The position numbers and the translations under genes were made by a program. Shown here in pieces: positions 1-5,462 of a stretch of 6,038 bases of DNA. A model generated the notes under the pieces. That model was not told the DNA's origin, did no database searches, and was given only the letters and a program-made list of their open reading frames with translations. Source of the DNA: Pseudomonadota bacterium (GTDB lineage: Bacteria; Pseudomonadota; Alphaproteobacteria; Rhizobiales; Beijerinckiaceae); NCBI GenBank assembly GCA_021780015.1, contig JAJXZN010000196.1, forward strand, positions 1 to 6,038, written 5' to 3'. Every line of letters starts with the position of its first letter. Position 1 is the stretch's first letter.

Positions 1-164
1 CCGGTTTGAGCGTTCTTGACTTCATGAAACGCACATCGATCCTCAAATGCGGGCCGGCAAGTCTCGCGGCGCTCGGGCCGGCTGCCGTCGCGCTCGGCAA
101 GGCGGAGGGGCTCGACGCCCATGCCCGTTCGGTCGCTCTACGCCTGGGCCTCATGACGTCATGA
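1..164 (+). CDS. hisD: Histidinol dehydrogenase, C-terminal fragment (5' end outside window)
   Basis: Only the last 53 residues are present, read from base 3 to the TGA at 162-164; the gene continues upstream of the window. The fragment opens [12 protein letters not shown] and continues to [12 protein letters not shown] near the end, which is the conserved C-terminus of HisD. This enzyme is the cytoplasmic, zinc-dependent NAD enzyme that oxidises L-histidinol to L-histidine in the last two steps of histidine synthesis. In E. coli HisD, Glu414 and the zinc ligand His419 lie five residues apart, 15-20 residues before the C-terminus. The Glu and His of EGLDAH (His codon at 120-122) have the same spacing and position, so the end of the active site looks intact. 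The other zinc ligands and the catalytic Glu-His pair are outside the window. The stop codon overlaps the next start codon (ATGA, 161-164), which suggests translational coupling. Confidence 0.93.
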   Translation, partial: GLSVLDFMKRTSILKCGPASLAALGPAAVALGKAEGLDAHARSVALRLGLMTS

Positions 165-649
165 CCGCGGACGAGCCGAATCGGCGCAATCGTCTCGTGT
201 CGGTGACGCTCGACGAGGCTTCCATTGGCCGCGGCACGTCCGATCAGGAGCACGAGCGCCAGATCGCTATCTACGACCTTGTCGAGGAAAACGATTTCGG
301 ACTGCCGGATCGCGACGAAGGCCCTTATGCGCTAAAAATATCGCTGCACGATGCCAAACTTGCGTTTGAAATCTCGAACGAAACGGGCGACGTCATCGCC
401 GTTCACATTCTATCGCTGACGCCGTTTCGCAGCCTGCTCAAAGATTATTTCCTGATCTGCGAGAGCTATTACGATGCGATCCGCTCGGCGACACGGGCGC
501 AGATCGAAGCCATCGACATGGGGCGACGGGGCCTGCACGACGAAGCCGCGACACTGCTGCAGGAGCGCCTCAAGGGCAAGATCACCTGCGACCTCGATAC
601 GGCGCGGCGCATCTTCACGCTTGTCACGGCCTTGCACTGGAAGGGATGA
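161..649 (+). CDS. UPF0262 family protein (function unknown)
   Basis: This encodes 162 residues, the usual size for UPF0262, an alphaproteobacterial family with no established function. Recognisable stretches are [16 protein letters not shown] near the N-terminus, [15 protein letters not shown] (about 32-46), [19 protein letters not shown] (about 86-104), and a C-terminal helical part containing [16 protein letters not shown] (about 118-133). There is no signal peptide or membrane helix, so the protein is probably cytoplasmic. I chose the ATG at 161 because it overlaps the hisD stop by four bases and gives the family's normal N-terminus. The frame stays open upstream to an ATG at 47, but that 38-residue extension is Arg/Gly-rich, lies inside hisD and looks like a shadow. 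No strong ribosome binding site precedes 161, which fits coupled translation from hisD. Adjacency to hisD and a phosphatase-like gene is, from memory, common in Hyphomicrobiales. Confidence 0.9.
   Translation: MTADEPNRRNRLVSVTLDEASIGRGTSDQEHERQIAIYDLVEENDFGLPDRDEGPYALKISLHDAKLAFEISNETGDVIAVHILSLTPFRSLLKDYFLICESYYDAIRSATRAQIEAIDMGRRGLHDEAATLLQERLKGKITCDLDTARRIFTLVTALHWKG
641..646 (+). promoter_or_regulatory. Ribosome binding site for the phosphatase-like gene
   Basis: AAGGGA lies six bases upstream of the GTG at 653. It sits inside the last codons of the UPF0262 gene and supports the GTG as the real start of the phosphatase-like gene. Confidence 0.6.
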
Positions 650-652
650 GTC

Positions 653-1129
653 GTGTCCGATGTGGACGCCTTGCAAACCCCTCGCAGGCGGCCGCCGCAG
701 TCGGTTCTTTTCGTCTGTTCGGAAAACAGCGTCCGTTCGCCGATGGCCGAGGCGCTGACGCGCAAGCTCTCGAACAACCGGGTCTATGCCGCCTCCGTCG
801 GGCTGCGGCGGGGCCGGACCGACGGCTTTGCCGCTGAAGTTCTGCGCGAGATCGGCATCGAAAACGGCCTGCGCGCACCGCGGGCCTGGGAAGAATTCGA
901 GGATGAGGCCTTCGATCTCGTCGTCAGCTTGACACCGGAAGCGCGCGACCGAATTGCGGAACTCGCCCGCGGCGTGCCAACCGAACTCGCTTATTGGCCG
1001 ACGCCGGACCCGACGCTTGTCGAAGGCTCGCGTGAAACCGTGCTCGATGCTTACCGCGCCGTGCGCGACGGGCTCGCACGCCGCATCCGCGAACTTTTTG
1101 GGTCGCCCGGTCCTGAGAGCCGGTCTTAG
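653..1129 (+). CDS. Low-molecular-weight protein tyrosine phosphatase-like protein with a single cysteine
   Basis: The protein has 158 residues and starts at a GTG three bases after the UPF0262 stop. Residues 17-35 hold beta strand SVLFV followed by the P-loop CSENSVRS. This is the C-x5-R-S signature of low-molecular-weight phosphatases and ArsC-like arsenate reductases, with nucleophile Cys22, Asn25 and phosphate-binding Arg28. The general-acid loop appears as WPTPDPT with Asp119; the Tyr that follows Asp-Pro in classical tyrosine phosphatases is absent. Cys22 is the only cysteine, so the thioredoxin-coupled arsenate reductase mechanism, which relays a disulfide through two further cysteines, is not possible. 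By family the fold is a cytoplasmic Rossmann-like alpha/beta domain that hydrolyses a phosphomonoester through a cysteinyl-phosphate. The substrate is unknown. The gene is probably cotranscribed with hisD and UPF0262. An arsC label from automatic annotation would be misleading. Confidence 0.85.
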   Translation: MSDVDALQTPRRRPPQSVLFVCSENSVRSPMAEALTRKLSNNRVYAASVGLRRGRTDGFAAEVLREIGIENGLRAPRAWEEFEDEAFDLVVSLTPEARDRIAELARGVPTELAYWPTPDPTLVEGSRETVLDAYRAVRDGLARRIRELFGSPGPESRS

Positions 1130-1148
1130 CCGAACGAAGTCTGGGGAG

Positions 1149-1175
1149 CCATCCGGGCGCTCTGCGTACGGATGG
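1149..1175 (+). other. Short hairpin 20 bases downstream of the phosphatase gene
   Basis: CCATCCG (1149-1155) and CGGATGG (1169-1175) form a 7-bp perfect inverted repeat with a 13-base loop. No U-tract follows (AAATCTTGCG), so it is not a standard rho-independent terminator. It could aid transcript ending or 3' stability of the hisD operon, or be chance. Confidence 0.3.
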
Positions 1176-1221
1176 AAATCTTGCGGTTGTGGGCGCCTGC
1201 GCTAAACTCTGCTCTTTTCCG

Positions 1222-1240
1222 CGCGGGTCTTGCGCCCGCG
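1222..1240 (+). other. GC-rich hairpin in the gap after the hisD operon
   Basis: CGCGGGT (1222-1228) pairs with GCCCGCG (1234-1240) across the 5-base loop CTTGC: six G-C pairs plus one G-U. The bases after it (TTGTCGTCAG) have only a weak T bias. It is therefore at best an imperfect terminator for the operon upstream. Confidence 0.35.
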
Positions 1241-1251
1241 TTGTCGTCAGA

Positions 1252-1279
1252 TTGCAAAAGCCAGCCGCGAGAATATGTG
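1252..1279 (+). promoter_or_regulatory. Candidate sigma-70-type promoter for the secreted-protein gene
   Basis: TTGCAA (1252-1257) and TATGTG (1274-1279) are separated by 16 bases, in the most AT-rich part of the gap. The start of transcription would fall near 1286, leaving a leader of about 44 bases before the ATG at 1330. The -10 match is poor, so this is only a candidate. Confidence 0.25.
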
Positions 1280-1317
1280 TAGCTTGCGCCTCGGGAAACG
1301 CCGCGGGCGGATGTGAT

Positions 1318-1323
1318 GGAGGG
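1318..1323 (+). promoter_or_regulatory. Ribosome binding site for the secreted-protein gene
   Basis: GGAGGG is a strong Shine-Dalgarno sequence six bases before the ATG at 1330. It decides the start: the same frame is open back to a GTG at 1189, but using that would bury the signal peptide. Confidence 0.85.
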
Positions 1324-1329
1324 ATTTTC

Positions 1330-1827
1330 ATGCCGGTGAAGTTGAGCAGAAGCGTGCCTTTGGTCGCAGCCTTTCTCGCGGCCGCCGCGTTGCAAAGCGG
1401 CGAGGCCTTTGCGGGGAGCGCCTTGCGGCCGCTCGCCGGCTATTGGCTAGGGTCGGGAATTATCTCCATGAAGAACGGTACCCATGAGCGCATCCGCTGC
1501 CGCGGTTCTTATGCCATCTCGGATGCCGGCGATGCTCTGAACCAGAGCCTGCTTTGCGCGAGCGACAGCTATAAGTTCAACGTCCGCAGCAATGTCTCGG
1601 AAACGGCCGATGGCATTCTCCGCGGCTCCTGGGCGGAGACGACGCGCAATGCCAATGGCCAGCTCGTCGGCCGCGTCGGCGGCTCGCGTATCGTCGCCAA
1701 TGTGCAGGGCGTCGGCTTCACGGCGGCGATTTCGATCGTGACCCGCGGCCGCACGCAGTCCGTCTCCATCACCCCGACCGGCGGCACCGATGTCGTCGGC
1801 GTAACCGTCAGCATGCGCAAGCAATAG
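1330..1827 (+). CDS. Small secreted protein of unknown function (lipocalin-like beta-rich)
   Basis: The protein has 165 residues. The N-terminus is a classic Sec signal peptide: MPVKLSR (basic), a hydrophobic Val/Ala/Leu core (about 9-22), and AFA before Gly29, giving predicted cleavage after Ala28. The mature part of about 137 residues is beta-rich: alternating polar and hydrophobic stretches, many Gly, Ser and Thr, and no membrane helix. It contains LAGYWLGSGII, then ERIRCRGSYAIS, LLCASDSYKFNV, GSWAETTRNANG and TRGRTQSVSI. Its only cysteines, Cys57 and Cys76, could form one disulfide in the periplasm. This layout (strand with Gly-x-Trp, RCR, LxCASDSYKF, GxWxE) resembles an uncharacterised exported family I recall from other Hyphomicrobiales; I know no assigned function. 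The gene has its own strong ribosome binding site, a possible promoter upstream and a strong terminator downstream, so it is probably transcribed alone. Location could be periplasmic or extracellular. Confidence 0.85.
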   Translation: MPVKLSRSVPLVAAFLAAAALQSGEAFAGSALRPLAGYWLGSGIISMKNGTHERIRCRGSYAISDAGDALNQSLLCASDSYKFNVRSNVSETADGILRGSWAETTRNANGQLVGRVGGSRIVANVQGVGFTAAISIVTRGRTQSVSITPTGGTDVVGVTVSMRKQ

Positions 1828-1866
1828 AAGGCGAGCGCTCGGCGTCTTCCAGCCGGCACGTTTGAG

Positions 1867-1909
1867 GCGCCCGGATGTTCGCACGGAACATCCGGGCGCT
1901 TTTCGTTTT
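1867..1909 (+). terminator. Strong rho-independent terminator of the secreted-protein gene
   Basis: A perfect 14-bp stem, GCGCCCGGATGTTC (1867-1880) with GAACATCCGGGCGC (1886-1899), closes a 5-base loop (GCACG) and is followed by TTTTCGTTTT (1900-1909). It begins 39 bases after the TAG of the secreted-protein gene. On the minus strand the same hairpin is not followed by a T-run, so it acts mainly on + strand transcripts. It could still block read-through from the convergent transporter gene, whose stop lies at 1952-1954. Confidence 0.93.
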
Positions 1910-1951
1910 ACTGCTTTGCTTGCACGAAGGCGGTTCCTTAGGCGCGCTGTT

Positions 1952-4327
1952 TCAGCTCCAGCGGCGGTTTCGGCTCCAGCGCAGCAGCAGCATGATCGTC
2001 GGCCGCAGAATGAACAGGTCGGCGATGAGCGCGGTCAGCATGGCGAACGAGCTCAGCCAGCCGAAGAGCCGCAGCGACGGCAATTGCGAGAAGATCGTCA
2101 TGGCCAAGCCGCAGGCGAGCACGACCGAAGTCAAGATCAGCGCCGGCCCGACGAGGATCGTGGCGCGTTCGACGGCGATGGCCGGGTCTTGGCCCGGCTT
2201 GTCTTCGAGCCGCAGCCGGTTGAGAAAATGGATCGTCGCGCTGAGCCCAAGGCCGAACGAGACGGTGAGCGCCACGACGCTGGCAAATTGCAATCCTTGG
2301 CCCAAGACCCAGAGCGCTGCGCCCGCCGTGAAGACCGGGAAGACTGCTGGCATGATTGAAGCAAGCATCACCGAGAACGAGCGGAAGGCCAAGCCGATGA
2401 AGGCAGCGACGAAGACGATCTCAACCGTGAGGCCGCGGTTCAGTTTCTCGATCATGCCGGCGCTGTTATGGGCCGCAATGACGGCAAGCCCGGTGACGGC
2501 GATCTGATAGCCCGGGTGGGCGGCGCGTACGGCATTGAGATTCTTGTCGAGCGCGTTGACAACGGGAAGCAGCTGGCTCGAATCGATATCGGGCAGGCGG
2601 CCTTCGACGACGACGGCGTCCTGTTTCTCCGAGATGAAGCGTTCGACCAGATATTTCGGCAGATAGCCGACATATTGGCGCAAGGTCTCGACATCGCTCT
2701 TGCCGACCTTTTGGGCGAGCCAGCGGCGCAACGTTTCAAGCGACCAGACATTGCCGACGCCGGCCTGCTTTTCGACAATCGAATGAACCGCTGCGATCGT
2801 CGCCAAAGTCTGCGGCGAATAGAGCGATTGTCCGGGCGGGAATTCTATCAGCACGTCGACGGGCTGGGCGCCGGTCAGCTTGGCGTCGAGTTCGCGGTTG
2901 GCCTGCACGGCCTTCTGCTTGTCGGGGACTTGATCGGCGAGATGGTAGCGCGGCTGCAAATTGGCGTAGATCGTGCCGAGGCCGACGACGACGATGAGGC
3001 CAAGCAGGCTGTAGAGCGCCGGCCGGGTCACCATCCGTGCGGCGATCCAGCCGCAAAAGCGCCGCAGCGCATCGACCGCCATGTCGGCGCCCTTCATGCG
3101 CGCGACGAAGGCCGCCTCGCGGCGCACCAGGAACATACCGAGCAAGGGGATGACGGTCAGCACCGAGACGAGCGCGATCAGCGTCGCGATGATCCCGGCT
3201 TCACCGAAGCTGCGGATCAAATCCGAGTTCGAGAACGTCAGCGCAACGAAGGAGAGGCCGGCGGTCGCATGGGTGAGGACGCAAGCCGGCCCGACGATGT
3301 AGATCGCCGTGCGCAGCGCATCGGCCTTGCTGTCGCCGTTGATGATGCGATCGCGCGTCGCAAAGGTGAGCTGCATCGAATCGGAAAAACTGATCACCAT
3401 GATGAGCGGCGTCATCACGTTGAGGAACATGTTGAGGCGGAAATCGAGCCAGCCCAGCGCCCCGAGCGCAAGCAGGATGGCGAGCAGCGGCGGCGCTGCC
3501 GCAATGATCATGAAGGAGATGCGGCGGAAGAACAGGATGGCGATGAGGCAGCCGCCGAGAAAGCCGAGCGCGTTATAAACAATCCGGTCACGCTCGACGG
3601 CATTGCGGATTTCGAGCTGCATCACCGGCACGCCGGACAGTTCGGCGGAGAGGCCGGAGCCGGCGAGGTCCTCTGTCATGGTCTTGCGGATTTCGCCGAC
3701 GACGTCGCGCAGCGTGTTGCTCTCGACGACGGCCGGATCGAGCGCCAGCACCGCCAAGGTGAGCTTGCCGTCGAGCGACAGCAGTTTGCCGCGCAAAATC
3801 TCGTTGCTCATCACCTTCTTGATGAGCTGCTCATAGGCTGCGCCTTCCGGCAGAGGCTCAGGGAAAAGCGGGGCCGGCAGATGGTTGCCTTCCGGCGGCT
3901 GGCGGGCAGAATAGAGCGAGATGATGCCGCGGGTGCCGTCGATCAATTGCAGATCGGTGACGAGGTCGCGAAGCTTGCTCAGATTGTCCCGCGCCAGCAG
4001 ATTGTCGCCTTCGATGACGACCAGCACGTCAAATTCGCTGGACGGAAACCGCTTCGTCACGTCCTCATATTGATGGAATTCGGGCGTATTGGAGCGGAAC
4101 AATTGGCTGAGCGAATCATCGACCTTGATGCGGCCGATGCCGAAGGTCGCGAGAATCGCCGCGACGATCAGGACGGCCGCCACAAGATAGGGAAAGCGCA
4201 GCGAGATGAGTCCCATCCGCTCGATCCCATAGGCCAGCGGATGCAGATTGCGGCCGGCGCCGGTGGCCGGGGGCTGTTTCAGGAGCGTATCCAGATCTTC
4301 GCTTGGCAGGGTCTCTCTCCGCGGCAA
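1952..4327 (-). CDS. MMPL/RND-superfamily transporter, 12 transmembrane segments
   Basis: From the TTG at 4327 this encodes 791 residues. The layout is that of RND-superfamily exporters of the MMPL/COG1033 type: TM1 (about 42-64), a large periplasmic loop (65-250), TM2-6 (251-400), TM7 (436-456), a second periplasmic loop (457-632) and TM8-12 (633-784). Conserved stretches include KVDDSLSQLFRSNTPEF after TM1, SGVPVMQLEIRNAVERDR before TM2 and HATAGLSF in TM5. Such proteins use the proton gradient to export lipids or other hydrophobic compounds; the cargo here is unknown. Asp316 in TM4 (SFSDSMQL) is a likely proton-relay residue; the matching TM10 position is Ala697 (LSATIHFL). The start is uncertain. 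An ATG at 4216 gives 754 residues but drops GIER just before TM1, which I recall as conserved. Third-position GC is about 76% from 4327 to 4217 and about 58% over the 26 codons before it, favouring 4327. The frame stays open to 4726, inside map, which is not credible. No terminator with a T-run follows on this strand. Confidence 0.88.
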   Translation of the reverse strand: MPRRETLPSEDLDTLLKQPPATGAGRNLHPLAYGIERMGLISLRFPYLVAAVLIVAAILATFGIGRIKVDDSLSQLFRSNTPEFHQYEDVTKRFPSSEFDVLVVIEGDNLLARDNLSKLRDLVTDLQLIDGTRGIISLYSARQPPEGNHLPAPLFPEPLPEGAAYEQLIKKVMSNEILRGKLLSLDGKLTLAVLALDPAVVESNTLRDVVGEIRKTMTEDLAGSGLSAELSGVPVMQLEIRNAVERDRIVYNALGFLGGCLIAILFFRRISFMIIAAAPPLLAILLALGALGWLDFRLNMFLNVMTPLIMVISFSDSMQLTFATRDRIINGDSKADALRTAIYIVGPACVLTHATAGLSFVALTFSNSDLIRSFGEAGIIATLIALVSVLTVIPLLGMFLVRREAAFVARMKGADMAVDALRRFCGWIAARMVTRPALYSLLGLIVVVGLGTIYANLQPRYHLADQVPDKQKAVQANRELDAKLTGAQPVDVLIEFPPGQSLYSPQTLATIAAVHSIVEKQAGVGNVWSLETLRRWLAQKVGKSDVETLRQYVGYLPKYLVERFISEKQDAVVVEGRLPDIDSSQLLPVVNALDKNLNAVRAAHPGYQIAVTGLAVIAAHNSAGMIEKLNRGLTVEIVFVAAFIGLAFRSFSVMLASIMPAVFPVFTAGAALWVLGQGLQFASVVALTVSFGLGLSATIHFLNRLRLEDKPGQDPAIAVERATILVGPALILTSVVLACGLAMTIFSQLPSLRLFGWLSSFAMLTALIADLFILRPTIMLLLRWSRNRRWS

Positions 4328-4622
4328 TCCGTAAGCTACATCAATGTTATCGCAAAGGCGCCGCCAGCCCGCGCCACACGCAGAAACACCGGTGATTGTG
4401 GCGTAGGTGTGAAGGCCGCGCGCGGACTTGTAAAGCGCCGCCAGGTTTTTTCCTGAGGACGCTTTTCGGTACGGATAGCGAAACGGCCGCGTATGGAGAG
4501 GGGCGTCCGGCCGGATTTGCGGCGCACTCCTGCAACTTATGGTAGGAGAAGGCGTTTCGTCGATCTTGCCTCGCAGGCGGGAAGGCTTAAATTGTGTGGC
4601 AGCAATTGAGCGGGCCAGTGAA
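4328..4622. other. Divergent intergenic region between the transporter gene and map
   Basis: These 295 bases hold no gene that I can support, although GC-rich open frames cross them on both strands. They must carry the promoters of both divergent genes. A candidate for map is listed separately. I could not identify a convincing promoter or ribosome binding site for the transporter. The only other structure is the 10-base palindrome TCCGGCCGGA (4506-4515), which may be a chance product of GC richness. Confidence 0.6.
4566..4593 (+). promoter_or_regulatory. Candidate promoter of map
   Basis: TTGCCT (4566-4571) is followed after 16 bases by TAAATT (4588-4593); TTAAAT one base earlier is equally good. 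Transcription would begin near 4600, about 20 bases before the ATG at 4623. It would exclude the upstream in-frame ATG at 4539 as a start. The match is reasonable, but sigma-70 motifs in alphaproteobacteria are loose. Confidence 0.35.
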
Positions 4623-5462
4623 ATGACGTTTGTGGATGCTTTGGACGTGCCCGGCCGCAAGACCGGCCAGATTAAACTGCATGGGCCTGAGGCTTTTGAG
4701 GGCATGCGCAAGGCCGGCCGACTCACGGCCGAAGCCCTCGATATGCTCGCCCCTTACGTCAAGCCGGGCGTGACGACCGAGTTTCTCGACAGTTTGGTCT
4801 TCGATTTCGCCATCGCGCACAAGGCCTATCCGGCGCCGCTCGATTATCGCGGCTATCGCAAGTCGATCTGCACCTCGATCAATCACGTCGTCTGTCATGG
4901 CATCCCCGACCGTAAGCCGCTGCGCGAGGGCGACATCGTCAATATCGACGTGACCCTGATCGTCGACGGCTGGCATGGTGATTCGAGCCGCATGTATCTC
5001 GTCGGCGAGGTTTCGCGCCGGGCGCAGCGTCTCGTCGAAGTGACCTACGAGGCGATGATGCGCGGCATTGCCGCCGTGAAGCCGGGCGCGACGACCGGCG
5101 ATATCGGCGCCGCAATTCAGGATTTCGCCGAGGCCGAACGCTGTTCGGTGGTGCGCGATTTCTGCGGTCATGGGCTTGGCCGGCTGTTCCACGACGAGCC
5201 GAATATCCTGCATTACGGCCGGCGCGGCGAGGGCGTCGTGCTGAAGCCTGGCATGTTCTTCACCATCGAGCCGATGATCAACCTCGGCCGGCCGCATGTG
5301 AAAATTCTTTCGGATGGCTGGACTGCGGTGACCCGCGATCGTTCGATGTCGGCGCAGTTCGAACACACGATCGGCGTGACCGAGAGCGGCTACGAAAATT
5401 TCACGCTGTCGCCGAAGGGGCTGCATCATCCGCCGTATGATCTGCCGGCGGCCGCGGCGTGA
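4623..5462 (+). CDS. map: Type I methionine aminopeptidase
   Basis: The protein has 279 residues and removes the initiator methionine from nascent proteins at the ribosome, using a two-metal centre in a pita-bread fold. All known active-site residues are visible: His92 (VCHGIP), metal ligands Asp109 (NIDVT), Asp120 (WHGDSS), His183 (CGHGLG), Glu216 (TIEPM) and Glu247 (QFEHT), and His190 (LFHDEP). Each sits exactly 12 positions beyond its E. coli MetAP counterpart (79, 97, 108, 171, 204, 235, 178). The enzyme should therefore be active. The N-terminal [20 protein letters not shown] is typical of Hyphomicrobiales. I chose ATG 4623 over the in-frame ATG at 4539 because the extra 28 residues do not look like the family and the candidate promoter lies between them. 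The ribosome binding site is weak. The TGA overlaps the radC start (GTGA, 5459-5462), so the two genes are probably cotranscribed and coupled. From memory, map-radC is a common order in this group, often with sfsA upstream; here the upstream neighbour is a divergent transporter. Confidence 0.97.
   Translation: MTFVDALDVPGRKTGQIKLHGPEAFEGMRKAGRLTAEALDMLAPYVKPGVTTEFLDSLVFDFAIAHKAYPAPLDYRGYRKSICTSINHVVCHGIPDRKPLREGDIVNIDVTLIVDGWHGDSSRMYLVGEVSRRAQRLVEVTYEAMMRGIAAVKPGATTGDIGAAIQDFAEAERCSVVRDFCGHGLGRLFHDEPNILHYGRRGEGVVLKPGMFFTIEPMINLGRPHVKILSDGWTAVTRDRSMSAQFEHTIGVTESGYENFTLSPKGLHHPPYDLPAAAA

Noticed and set aside
47..160. N-terminal extension of the UPF0262 protein from ATG 47
   Set aside because: It overlaps hisD in another frame, is Arg/Gly-rich and is absent from the family as I know it. 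The ATGA overlap at 161 is the better start.
1189..1329. An in-frame 47-residue extension of the secreted protein from GTG 1189, rich in cysteine
   Set aside because: It would place the signal peptide in the middle of the protein and ignore the strong Shine-Dalgarno sequence at 1318-1323. It also crosses the GC-rich hairpin.
1130..1329. A tRNA or small RNA gene in the gap
   Set aside because: No cloverleaf, T-loop GTTCRANYC motif or hairpin plus T-run was found; only two short stems are present.
1916..1975. Possible -1 frameshift at the transporter C-terminus, giving EPKPPLELKQRA before a TAA
   Set aside because: There is no slippery heptamer at the switch point. The annotated end RWSRNRRWS is a plausible short cytoplasmic tail after TM12, so neither a frameshift nor a sequencing error is needed.
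2468..4456. A 662-codon open frame on the + strand across the transporter gene
   Set aside because: It is antisense to a convincing 12-TM transporter. Its translation is rich in Asp, Arg, Glu, His and Gln, as expected when hydrophobic codons are read in reverse in GC-rich DNA. No domain is recognisable and no ribosome binding site was seen.
4539..4622. Upstream ATG 4539 as the start of methionine aminopeptidase
   Set aside because: The extra 28 residues do not resemble known N-termini, and the GGAG nearby lies after that ATG rather than before it. The candidate promoter at 4566-4593 would also be inside the gene.
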